From NCBI GenBank assembly GCA_002898735.1, contig BEHY01000021.1, forward strand, positions 1 to 40,124: DNA of 40,124 nt. Reading direction: 5' to 3'. The translations under genes were made by a program, and so were the position numbers. Origin of the DNA: Candidatus Thermoflexus japonica (GTDB lineage Bacteria > Chloroflexota > Anaerolineae > Thermoflexales > Thermoflexaceae). Below are positions 17,074 through 24,596 of the stretch, piece after piece (position 1 is the stretch's first letter; each line of letters starts with the position of its first letter). Below the pieces are notes generated by a model. It was not told the origin of the DNA and did not search any database. It saw only the letters and a program-made list of their open reading frames with translations.

Positions 17074-17087
17074 TCAAAACGTTTCAG
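17074..17087. promoter_or_regulatory. LacI-type operator upstream of the glycosidase gene
   Basis: The plus-strand sequence TTCAAAACGTTTCAG contains a perfect CG-centred core AAACGTTT (17077-17084) and the half-site CGTTTCA shared with the site at 18164-18179. It lies 13-26 bases before the glycosidase start codon, over the leader between lacI and that gene. A LacI-family dimer bound here would block the downstream genes. Confidence 0.6.
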
Positions 17088-17126
17088 TCTTCAGGGACCA
17101 TCCAGACGGCCCCCGGGATGAACGGT

Positions 17127-18122
17127 TCAGGCCGATTCCCGGCGAATCAGGAGGGGTGGGATCAGGGTGGGGGAGGGCGATTCGCCGTTCACGGCAGCCA
17201 GCCAGGTGCGGATCAGGGCTTTGCCGATCTGATCCATGGGCTGGCGCAGGGTGGTGAGGGGCGGATGGGCCTGGGCGGCCATCGGGATGTCATCGAATCC
17301 GATCACCGCGACATCCTGCCCCGGCGTCCGGCCGGCCTCGTGAAGGGCTCGCATGGCCCCGAGGGCCATCAGGTCGGTGGCGGCGATCAGGGCGGTGAAG
17401 GGAACGCCTTCGCTCAGAAGCGCCCGGGTCGCCTCGTAGCCTCCTTCCATGGTCAGACGGGTGATGCGGACCAGGGCCTCTTCCAGGGGGAGATCCGCCT
17501 CGCTCAGCCCCTGCTGGTAGCCCCGGAAGCGGTGGTAGGCGAAGGTGAAGGAGAGGGGCGGGCTCAGGTAGGCGATGCGGCGGTGTCCCTTCCCGACCAG
17601 GTAGGCCACGGCTTCCCGCATCCCGGCCGCGCCGTCCACATCCACCCAGGGGAACTCGCCGTTTCCCTCCACGCGCCCGAAGGCCACGAAGGGGATGCCA
17701 GCCTGCCGCAGGTGCGGGATGCGGGGGTCCTGGCGCTGGAGGTCGATGAGAAGGAAGCCGTCCACCCGTCGGCCTTTATAGAGGCGATCGATCAAACGGA
17801 GATCGGCGGCGGGGTCCCGGCAGGTCGCGATCAGGAGATCGAGCTGATGATCCGCGCAGGCGTCCCCGAGGGCGTGGATGAGCTCGAGGAAGAAGGGGTC
17901 ACTGAGGCGGCGTTCGCCGGTGGGGAGGATCAGGCCAACGGTATCGGAACGGCGGCGTTTCAGCTGCCGGGCTCCGGCGTGGGGATGGTAACCCAGCTCG
18001 GCGATCGCCCGCAACACCCGTTCCCGGGTCTCCGGCCGCACCGGCCCGGAGTTGTTAAGGACATAGGACACCGTGGCCGGGGAAACCCCCGCCCGCCGGG
18101 CCACATCCCGGATCGTCGCCAT
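17127..18122 (-). CDS. LacI-family transcriptional regulator
   Basis: Sugar-responsive DNA-binding repressor, 331 residues. The N-terminal helix-turn-helix and hinge are intact (ATIRDVARRAGVSPATVSYV...GYHPHAGARQL), with the minor-groove-binding hinge helix near residue 55. A periplasmic-binding-protein-like effector domain follows (TVGLILP..., VDGFLLIDLQ, VIGFDDIPMA). The ATG at 18122 has GGAGG six bases upstream; the ten codons before it are not family-like. It is transcribed in the same direction as the glycosidase/importer genes it precedes by 65 bases, and CG-centred palindromes lie on both sides, so autoregulation and control of the sugar genes are likely. Confidence 0.94.
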   Translation of the reverse strand: MATIRDVARRAGVSPATVSYVLNNSGPVRPETRERVLRAIAELGYHPHAGARQLKRRRSDTVGLILPTGERRLSDPFFLELIHALGDACADHQLDLLIATCRDPAADLRLIDRLYKGRRVDGFLLIDLQRQDPRIPHLRQAGIPFVAFGRVEGNGEFPWVDVDGAAGMREAVAYLVGKGHRRIAYLSPPLSFTFAYHRFRGYQQGLSEADLPLEEALVRITRLTMEGGYEATRALLSEGVPFTALIAATDLMALGAMRALHEAGRTPGQDVAVIGFDDIPMAAQAHPPLTTLRQPMDQIGKALIRTWLAAVNGESPSPTLIPPLLIRRESA

Positions 18123-18163
18123 CCCATCCTCCCCTGCCCCGGAGAGGTCCAACTCGCCATTGG

Positions 18164-18179
18164 ATTGAATCGTTTCAAT
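18164..18179. promoter_or_regulatory. LacI-type operator upstream of the regulator gene
   Basis: ATTGAATCGTTTCAAT is an inverted repeat with perfect 6-base arms (ATTGAA/TTCAAT) around TCGT, the usual layout of LacI-family operators with a central CG. It lies 42 bases upstream of the lacI start codon and shares CGTTTCA with the second site near 17080, consistent with autorepression. Confidence 0.7.
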
Positions 18180-18308
18180 TCCAGGATAACAAAAACGATA
18201 GAGACTGTCAAGAGGGGATCCTCCCTTCTCCCCGTTCAGGGGGCTATGGGGAAGAGGAGGCCGGCGGCTTTGCTCCTCGGTCCCTTCGGATCGATGATCC
18301 CGGGCTTC

Positions 18309-18758
18309 TTATGCCACGAAGGGCTCCAGGTGCTCCTGGGCCCATGCGGTGAGCGCCGCGTCCCACCACTCGAGATATGCGGAGAACAGCTCGGCGTCCA
18401 GGGCAGCCCCGAACGGGAAGACCGTTTGACACCAGACGTCTCCATCCTCATCGAAGGAGAGCTTGGCGAGGTTATAGGTATCGTTCAACCGGTTCACCGC
18501 GCGCAGCGCCTCCAGGCCCAGGTTCTCCGGCCCCCGTCCGCCGAAGAGGACGTAGATCAGGATGCGGTTGATCTGGGGTTGGTGATGGACATAGCGCAAC
18601 AGGATCCGATATGTGGAGGGGCGGCGGACGATGAGGGGCTCGTTCTCGAGGGAGGGGCGGTGAACGATCTCCCATCCCAGCTGTTCCAGGGCGTCCGCCA
18701 GCGCATGGGCGAAGGCCTGCTCATCCTCGAGGGCTTGGATCCGCATGGATTTTCCCAT
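18309..18758 (-). CDS. YbjN / type III chaperone-fold protein
   Basis: 149 residues from the ATG at 18758 (AAAGGAGC seven bases upstream; the frame is open further but those residues are not family-like). The signature of the YbjN family is visible in the second half: VNRLNDTYNLAKLSFDEDGDVWCQTVFPF, i.e. a conserved N-x-x-N segment followed by a D-E-D-G strand turn. These small alpha/beta proteins share the fold of type III secretion chaperones; their biochemical role is poorly known and no secretion system is nearby. It stands alone between the LacI operon and the Mo-hydroxylase genes, with hairpins or palindromes on both sides. Confidence 0.65.
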   Translation of the reverse strand: MGKSMRIQALEDEQAFAHALADALEQLGWEIVHRPSLENEPLIVRRPSTYRILLRYVHHQPQINRILIYVLFGGRGPENLGLEALRAVNRLNDTYNLAKLSFDEDGDVWCQTVFPFGAALDAELFSAYLEWWDAALTAWAQEHLEPFVA

Positions 18759-18782
18759 AAAGCTCCTTTCGCCAGGCGATCG

Positions 18783-18821
18783 GATGGGGATGGCGACGGC
18801 GCCATCGCCGCTATCCCCATC
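18783..18821 (-). terminator. Long imperfect hairpin after the Mo-hydroxylase operon
   Basis: GATGGGGAT (18783-18791) pairs with ATCCCCATC (18813-18821), and the interior GGCGA/TCGCC pairs again, giving a stem of about 14 bp interrupted by a bulge. It lies some 85 bases past the last gene of the 18.9-40 kb minus-strand run and just before the YbjN-like gene. There is no T-run, so termination by it is an inference. Confidence 0.4.
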
Positions 18822-18904
18822 ATAGCCCCATGATGGCCTTCCTGCATAGAAGAAGAAAAATCGTTTGTGCGCTGGCAGGCCCTCCCCCGCGCTGAGATCG
18901 ACAG

Positions 18905-19390
18905 TCAGGAGGAGTGCAGCCTTCGGCCCTGAGCTGCCGCGCGGACAGCCTTCAGGATGTTGAGGTAGCTGCCGCACCGGCACAGGTTCCCCGATAAGTA
19001 TTCGAGAAGGACCTGCTCATCCGGATCAGGTTCCCGCTCCAGCATGGCGACGGCTGAGAGAACGAAACCCGGAGTGCAATAGGCGCACTGGAAAGCAAAA
19101 TGCTCGATAAAGGCTCGCTGCACCGGATGGAGCGCGCCGTTCTCCTCCAGGCCTTCCACCGTCACGATTTCCTGATGATGAACCTGGGAGACCAGCAGCA
19201 GGCAGCTGCTGACCGGCCGGCCGCCCAGGAGCACGGTGCATGCCCCGCACATCCCGATGCCGCAGCCTTCCCGCACGCTTCCCAACCCCAGATCCTCCCG
19301 CAAGACCTCCAGCAACCGGCGATCAGGGGCAGCCTCGATCCGATGGACACGGCCGTTGACCCGGAGCTCGAATGTCTGCTTCATCGCCAT
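18905..19390 (-). CDS. Xanthine dehydrogenase-family hydroxylase, 2Fe-2S small subunit
   Basis: Electron-transfer subunit with two [2Fe-2S] clusters, 161 residues, the usual length. The plant-ferredoxin-type cluster is bound by C43, C48, C51 (CGIGMCGAC) and C63. The second, in the all-helical domain, is bound by C102, C105 (CAYC), C137 and C139 (NLCRCG). All eight ligands are present. The ATG at 19390 has GGAGG seven bases upstream and lies 68 bases inside the end of the large-subunit gene in another frame, so the two are translationally linked. Together with the Mo and FAD subunits upstream it forms a three-subunit hydroxylase of the nicotine/isoquinoline/CO dehydrogenase type. Confidence 0.96.
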   Translation of the reverse strand: MAMKQTFELRVNGRVHRIEAAPDRRLLEVLREDLGLGSVREGCGIGMCGACTVLLGGRPVSSCLLLVSQVHHQEIVTVEGLEENGALHPVQRAFIEHFAFQCAYCTPGFVLSAVAMLEREPDPDEQVLLEYLSGNLCRCGSYLNILKAVRAAAQGRRLHSS

Positions 19391-21611
19391 GGAGGGCCCT
19401 CCACACTTTCTCCGGTGTGATCGGCAGATCGCGGATGCGGACGCCGATGGCGTCGAATAGGGCGTTGGCGATGGCCGGCGCCACGGGCGGAAGCGTCATC
19501 TCGCCGAGCCCGTGAATGTTTCCCTCCGGAGATTCCAGAAGCAGGCTGATCAATTCGTTAGGGAGATCCCGAAGGGATGGAATTGGATAATCCGAGAGGT
19601 TTGCGTTCGTCGGCTGGCCATGATCGAAGACAATCTGCTCCATCATGGCCTGTCCCAGCCCGAAAACGACGTTGCCCTGGTTCTGAAGCTCCGCCAGGGC
19701 CGGGTTGACGACCCGCCCCGCATAGGCTGCCGCGCAGTAATGCAGGATCCGGATTTTCCCGGTCTCAATGTCCACTTCGATCTCACAGGCCCCTGCGCCC
19801 TGATGCCAGTGAGGCGAGGCGATCCCCTGCCCGGTCTCCGGATTCAGGCCGCCATGGGTCTCAAAGACGCTATGGGCCTCCAGGGTTTCCAGACCATGCC
19901 GGCGCAGGATCTCCTCCCATGAGATCCAGATCTCTGGTCGGCTCTGTAGCTCTACCCTTCCTGCCCGAACGATGATCTCATCCGGGTTCGCTTCCAGGAG
20001 AGGGGCAGCCCGCTGGCGGATTTCCTCCTTCAGCCGGAAGGCCGCTTTCTGGACGGCCGCCCCCATCATGCTGGTCGAGCGGCTGGCGCTGGTGGTGGCA
20101 TCATAGGGGACCCGCGCGGTATCCGGCCCGATCACCTCGATGCGTTCGAGAGGCAGGCCTGTTTCCGCCGCGGCGATCTGCGCCAGTGCCGTATGGGCCC
20201 CCTGCCCCATCTCCACAGTGCCGGTGTGGAGCTCGAGCCTGCCGTCCGCTCTCAGGATCAGCCGGCATTCGGAGCGGGAACGCGGGAGCGTGCTCTTCAT
20301 CATCACGGCCAACCCGCGACCCCGCCGGAGGATTCCTTTCCCTTTCTCATACGGTTGCCCCCATCCCAGGCATCGGGCTGCGGCCTCCAGACATTCCAGG
20401 AAGAAAGCCTCTTCGATCACCTCCCCGGTGCAGAAGCGATCGCCTGGACGCAGGATATTCTTCCGTCGGAGCTCCAGGGGATCCATTCCCAGCTGATGAG
20501 CGATGGTATCCATATGGGACTCATAGGCCCACGCGCCCTCGAAGCTCATGGTGCCCCGGAAAGGTCCTGCAGGAGGCAGATGGGTATAGACCCCATACGC
20601 ATCCACATGAACGGCGGGGATACGGTAGGGTCCCACCACTCGCACCAGACCTGCACTGCGGAGCAAGCGCGGAGTGATGTCCGCATAGGCTCCGGCCCCC
20701 CAATACACCTCCACCTGGCGAGCGGTGAGGGTCCCATCGCGTCGAACGCCGGTCCGGATACGGATGCAGACAGCGTGTCGGGTGAGGGTAACGAATTCCT
20801 CAAAGCGATCCAGGATCAGCCGGACCGGCCGCCCATGGACCTTCCAGGCCAGGGCGGCGGCGAGAGGCTCCAGGCGGACGTATCCTTTGCCCCCATATCC
20901 GCCCCCGAGGGGGGGGACGATAACCCGCACGGACTCTGGGGGAAGCCCGAAAATCTCGGCCAGGGTTTCCTGGACCACGAAGGGGGCCTGGGTGGTGCTC
21001 CAGAGGGTGAGATGGCCGTCTTCCCACCAGGCGATGACCCCGTGGGGCTCCAGGGCCGCATGGGAGGCGGGTGGGGTGGTGTAGGTTTCCTCGACGATCA
21101 GGTCGGCTGTTGCGAATTCTGCCTCCAGATCGCCATGGCGCAAACGGGTGTGGAGAAAGATATTGTTCGGACAATCTTCATGAACGAGAGGCGCTCCAGG
21201 CTGCGCAGCCTCGATGGGATCGAACACGGCCGGTTGCTCCTCGTATTCTATCTCGATGACTCGCGCCGCCTCCTCCGCAGCCTCGGGGGTCTCAGCGGCG
21301 ATCGCCGCCACCGGCTCGCCCACGTAACGGACCCGATCCCGGGCAACTACGGGCTGATCCTTTCGATCCACTCCGTAAACGAGACGGGGAGCCCCGGGTC
21401 GGTCGAAGTCTTCTGCGGTGAGCACCGCGACCACGCCAGGGATCCCCATAGCTGGCCGGGGGTCCAGGCGTCGGATCCGGGCGTGGGGGAAAGGGCTGCG
21501 TACGATCTTCGCCACCAGCATCCCCGGGAGCCGGAGGTCCGAGAGATAGGGAAGCGTTCCACGCACCCTCGCTTCAGCGTCCCGCACCGGCACCGATTGC
21601 CCCATGGCCAT
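19323..21611 (-). CDS. Xanthine dehydrogenase-family hydroxylase, molybdopterin large subunit
   Basis: Mo-cytosine-dinucleotide catalytic subunit that inserts water-derived oxygen into a C-H bond, often next to a ring nitrogen. 762 residues. Visible landmarks: the aldehyde oxidase/XDH a/b-hammerhead domain (to ~120), PLGGGYGGKG (Mo cofactor region), PFRGTMSFEGAWAYESHMD (the FRGxG.PE substrate/active-site segment, here with GTM instead of GFG or GAG), VEMGQGAHT (pterin loop), and near the C-terminus HGLGEMTLPPVAPAIANA with the presumed catalytic glutamate in GEM, normally GEP. It overlaps the FAD subunit gene by 38 bases. It lacks the AYRCSFR loop of CO dehydrogenase, so CO is not the substrate. 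The altered loops suggest an unusual substrate. Confidence 0.94.
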   Translation of the reverse strand: MAMGQSVPVRDAEARVRGTLPYLSDLRLPGMLVAKIVRSPFPHARIRRLDPRPAMGIPGVVAVLTAEDFDRPGAPRLVYGVDRKDQPVVARDRVRYVGEPVAAIAAETPEAAEEAARVIEIEYEEQPAVFDPIEAAQPGAPLVHEDCPNNIFLHTRLRHGDLEAEFATADLIVEETYTTPPASHAALEPHGVIAWWEDGHLTLWSTTQAPFVVQETLAEIFGLPPESVRVIVPPLGGGYGGKGYVRLEPLAAALAWKVHGRPVRLILDRFEEFVTLTRHAVCIRIRTGVRRDGTLTARQVEVYWGAGAYADITPRLLRSAGLVRVVGPYRIPAVHVDAYGVYTHLPPAGPFRGTMSFEGAWAYESHMDTIAHQLGMDPLELRRKNILRPGDRFCTGEVIEEAFFLECLEAAARCLGWGQPYEKGKGILRRGRGLAVMMKSTLPRSRSECRLILRADGRLELHTGTVEMGQGAHTALAQIAAAETGLPLERIEVIGPDTARVPYDATTSASRSTSMMGAAVQKAAFRLKEEIRQRAAPLLEANPDEIIVRAGRVELQSRPEIWISWEEILRRHGLETLEAHSVFETHGGLNPETGQGIASPHWHQGAGACEIEVDIETGKIRILHYCAAAYAGRVVNPALAELQNQGNVVFGLGQAMMEQIVFDHGQPTNANLSDYPIPSLRDLPNELISLLLESPEGNIHGLGEMTLPPVAPAIANALFDAIGVRIRDLPITPEKVWRALHGDEADIRAPGQRPCPSDRGCP

Positions 21612-22455
21612 TGCATACCTCCTCCAAAGCCCTTCGAACGTGCACTTCGATCATGCGCTTTCGGTAATCGGCGGACCCACGCAGATCGCTCAGGGTTTCG
21701 ATCTGATCTGCGTAGCCCTGCGCGATCAGACGGATCACCCGTTCATCCAGTGAACGTCCTACAGCGAGCTGCTCTACCTCGGGGAGGCGTTGGGGCCGTT
21801 CACAGGCTGCTCCAACCGCTACACGCAGATCCTGACAGATCCCATCCTCGAAGACCCCCAGGGCGGCCACGCCTACACAGGGCCGATCCTCGGCGGATCG
21901 TGTGCGGAACTTGAGATAAGCCATGCGGGCTCCTGGTGGAGGATATGGGATCTGGATCCCGACAATGAGCTCACACGGCTCCAGAGCTGTTGTGTAAAGG
22001 CCCTGAAAAAACCCGGCGATGGGGATGGCTCGTTTACCCTCTGCCTTCTGAACCCATACGATGGCGTCCAGGGTTATTAAAGCAATGGGGGGGTCGGAGG
22101 CGTAGTCCGCCTCTGCCAGGTTGCCGCCCAGAGTCGCCTGATAGCGGATCCGGATGTTCCCAACCTCGCCACAGGCCATCGCCAGAACCGGGAAAAGGGC
22201 GCGGATCCGAGGGGAGCGGGCCAGGGTCTGCAGGCGGATCATCGCGCCGATCCAGACGTGGTCCTCGTTGAATTGGATGCTCTGCAATTCGGACACTTCC
22301 TCCAGGCAGATGAGGGCCCGGGGGGCGATCAGACCGTGGCGTAGCAGCAGCACCAGAGCCGTTCCCCCAGCCAGGAGGCGGGCCTCTTCGCCATAGGCCT
22401 CCAGCACGGCCAGGGTCTCCTCCAGAGTGGCGGGATGGAGCACCTCAGGGCTCAT
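21574..22455 (-). CDS. Xanthine dehydrogenase-family hydroxylase, FAD medium subunit
   Basis: FAD-binding subunit that passes electrons from the iron-sulfur clusters to the acceptor. 293 residues. The first FAD loop reads LLAGGTALVLLLR (about 27-39) and the second TLGGNLAEADYASDPP; a CO dehydrogenase flavoprotein C-terminal domain follows. The ATG overlaps the stop of the CoxG-like gene in ATGA, showing coupled translation. Gene order CoxG, FAD, Mo, Fe-S continues without gaps. Confidence 0.95.
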   Translation of the reverse strand: MSPEVLHPATLEETLAVLEAYGEEARLLAGGTALVLLLRHGLIAPRALICLEEVSELQSIQFNEDHVWIGAMIRLQTLARSPRIRALFPVLAMACGEVGNIRIRYQATLGGNLAEADYASDPPIALITLDAIVWVQKAEGKRAIPIAGFFQGLYTTALEPCELIVGIQIPYPPPGARMAYLKFRTRSAEDRPCVGVAALGVFEDGICQDLRVAVGAACERPQRLPEVEQLAVGRSLDERVIRLIAQGYADQIETLSDLRGSADYRKRMIEVHVRRALEEVCNGHGAIGAGAGR

Positions 22456-22901
22456 GAGGGCTCCTCCATAGCTTCTTGGAGCCGCCGGGCGAACTCGGCG
22501 ATCATCCGGCGGGCAGTGGCCTCAAAAACCGGACCCCCGAACTGGGCCAGGCGCCCCCGCAGGGTCAAATTCACCTCGCAAGCCATGCGAGTTCCCTTCC
22601 CTGTGGGTTCCAGGGAGCCTCGGAAGACCCCTTTCACCCAGGAGCCGGAAACGCCGTCCTGACCTTCAATCTCTGCCTCCAGACCGGTTGGAGGCTCCCG
22701 TCGGGTGATCCGGACACTCCCCTCAAATCGGGCGCTCAGTGGACCAATTCGAATGGCCAGCTGGCCGCGGTATTGGTCGGACCCAATTTCCTCCACCCTT
22801 TCCACCCCCGGCACACAGGTGGCTAAGCGCGGCACATCCTGGAGAACAGCCCATACCTGCTCCAGGGGGGCCTCTACATCAAATGTTTCACGGATGACCA
22901 T
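22452..22901 (-). CDS. CoxG-like SRPBCC-fold protein
   Basis: 149 residues of the START/SRPBCC superfamily, closest to the CO dehydrogenase subunit G group: ETFDVEAPLEQVWAVLQDVPRLATCVPGVERVEEIG at the start, then LRGRLAQFGGPVFEATARRMIAEFARRLQ at the end. In Mo-hydroxylase operons such proteins are thought to help membrane attachment or maturation of the enzyme (family knowledge). It has no C-terminal membrane anchor. GGAGGA precedes the ATG, and its stop overlaps the FAD-subunit start. About 125 bases upstream hold nothing I recognise. Confidence 0.9.
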   Translation of the reverse strand: MVIRETFDVEAPLEQVWAVLQDVPRLATCVPGVERVEEIGSDQYRGQLAIRIGPLSARFEGSVRITRREPPTGLEAEIEGQDGVSGSWVKGVFRGSLEPTGKGTRMACEVNLTLRGRLAQFGGPVFEATARRMIAEFARRLQEAMEEPS

Positions 22902-23027
22902 CCGATCCTCCTCCCGGAAAATCCGCCCCGACGGATCAAATGTCGCAATCGCGCTTCCGGCCCCGAGGTTTGAATCCTGTGGATTGTCCTCTCTTCCTTG
23001 CCGGAAGTCGTCAGGTGATCGGGTCGG

Positions 23028-23354
23028 TTATTCGACAACCGCATGCAGGATCTCTATGCCCTCGCTCCCTGCCTGGATCCGATAACGATCTCCAGGTTCC
23101 AGCCAGACGACCGTTTCAGGGGCCAGGGGCCATGGACACTCATTCACCCATATCGTGCCGCTTCCGCGGGACACATAGAGGAAGCCCTCAGCGTTGCCGT
23201 GGTATTGCTCCGGCCCCATCTTCTCTGGATCCAGCTTCCACTGAGATAGGCGAACCCCCGGGATGTTCAGGCCATCAAGGTTTGCCAGGACGATTTCCTG
23301 CCATCCTGCCCCGACGTGATGGAGCATCTTCTCCGCCTGGACTCGAATCGGCAT
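23028..23354 (-). CDS. Small cupin-domain protein
   Basis: Single-domain cupin of 108 residues from the ATG at 23354, chosen over a GTG four codons upstream because GGAGG lies five bases before it. The first half has EGFLYVSRGSGTIWVNECPWPL and the second WLEPGDRYRIQAGSEGIEILHAV, the two cupin motifs. The usual metal-binding HxH of motif 1 is not clear (only H56 in QYHGNAEGF), so it may bind a small molecule rather than a metal. It sits between the creatinase-like M24 gene and the CoxG-like gene. Role unknown. Confidence 0.75.
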   Translation of the reverse strand: MPIRVQAEKMLHHVGAGWQEIVLANLDGLNIPGVRLSQWKLDPEKMGPEQYHGNAEGFLYVSRGSGTIWVNECPWPLAPETVVWLEPGDRYRIQAGSEGIEILHAVVE

Positions 23355-23390
23355 TTGAACCTCCACAAATTCCTCGGCTTTTTCGGCGCT

Positions 23391-24596
23391 CTAAACCCGC
23401 ACGATCAGGGGCTCAAAGGGGACCTGATGCAGGGATACCGCGCCCTCATCCGTGACCACAGTGAGGGCGCCGACCTGCAGCCCCATACGCTCATCGGGGG
23501 TGATCGGATTGGGTTGGAGGACGATCGCCATGTTCTGTTCAAAGCGCTCGCCTTCGGGAACGGGCCGGTCCTCCTCCCATGGCCAGTACTGGGTACAGGA
23601 GCGATCAATCAGGGGAGGCGTGATGTCGACCCCGAATCCATGGAGCAGGTCGTCATAGATCCTGTATCCAGCCTCCCCGATCACCGAGGCTGCCCGGATG
23701 GCGTCCCGCTCACGGGCGCCAGGGCGAAGGGCCGACGCCATGCGACGGTAAGCCTCCAGGGCCACATCAAACAGGCGCTGCCATTCCGGGGAGGGATCCA
23801 CGCCGACAAACAGCGGACGGTGGATCTGCCCGGAGTAACCTCCCCAGGAGGCGCTGATCTCCGTGAGCACCACATCCCCGCGCTCCAGAATGCGTCCGAT
23901 CGGATTCTGAGCCGGCGCGCAACCGTTGGGCTGATCCATCGGCATGGTCCGGATGTAGGTCACATGGGGCGTTCCGCCCAGGCCACGGTAGGCGCTCTCA
24001 ACGATCTCCACCAGGGCGTGATCGGGCATCCCCGGACGGATCTTTTCCCACAGGGCGTAAATTGCTCGATCGGTTAGCTCCGCCGCCCGGCGCAGCCGGC
24101 CGATTTCCTCATCGGATTTCACCATCCGCAGCCGGACGAATTCCGCAGTCATATCCACGAGCTCCAGGTCCGGCATGGTTTCCCGGAGGTGAAGGTAATG
24201 GAGATACGGCATGCTGACCCCAAACTTCGCATTGATCCCCACCAGGCCCAGGCGCCCCCTCGTGAGGCCGAACCGGCGTAGATGTTCAACGATGCGTGCG
24301 GCCGGATGGTAGCCGCCCCACTCCACCCGGCGTATAAAGCTGACCTCCCGTGCGCTCGCCACATGGTTGGCGAGACCGACCCACAGGACAGGCTCCACCT
24401 CTTCATCGAAGGGGGCGAAAAGATAACAATGATGCCAGTCCATGTAATCGGTGAGCCAGAACACATTCGCCTGATTATGCCGATGAAGGCCCGAGTTGCC
24501 ATGGACCAGCAGGCCTATTAGCTCATAGTGCCGCATCATGTCCCGGGCCAGCTGCCAGCGGCGTTTCATCTCCGATTCGGAGAAGGGTTCTACCAT
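23391..24596 (-). CDS. M24 pita-bread protein without metal ligands (creatinase-like)
   Basis: 401 residues with the two-domain architecture of creatinase/aminopeptidase P: an N-terminal creatinase domain to ~155, then the pita-bread fold. M24 metallopeptidases use D-D-H-E-E. Here the first aspartate is E246 (LTEISASWGGY), the second Q256 (SGQIHR), the histidine H319 is kept (LLHGFGV), and both glutamates are Q361 (VLQPNP) and Q374 (GLQVG). It cannot bind the usual dinuclear metal site. Creatinase itself is a metal-free M24 enzyme that hydrolyses a C-N bond with a histidine, so a creatinase-like C-N hydrolase is the best guess. The ATG at 24596 has GGGAGGG upstream and overlaps the previous gene by 7 bases. 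Other possibilities: an ectoine-hydrolase-like enzyme or an inactive partner protein. Confidence 0.85.
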   Translation of the reverse strand: MVEPFSESEMKRRWQLARDMMRHYELIGLLVHGNSGLHRHNQANVFWLTDYMDWHHCYLFAPFDEEVEPVLWVGLANHVASAREVSFIRRVEWGGYHPAARIVEHLRRFGLTRGRLGLVGINAKFGVSMPYLHYLHLRETMPDLELVDMTAEFVRLRMVKSDEEIGRLRRAAELTDRAIYALWEKIRPGMPDHALVEIVESAYRGLGGTPHVTYIRTMPMDQPNGCAPAQNPIGRILERGDVVLTEISASWGGYSGQIHRPLFVGVDPSPEWQRLFDVALEAYRRMASALRPGARERDAIRAASVIGEAGYRIYDDLLHGFGVDITPPLIDRSCTQYWPWEEDRPVPEGERFEQNMAIVLQPNPITPDERMGLQVGALTVVTDEGAVSLHQVPFEPLIVRV

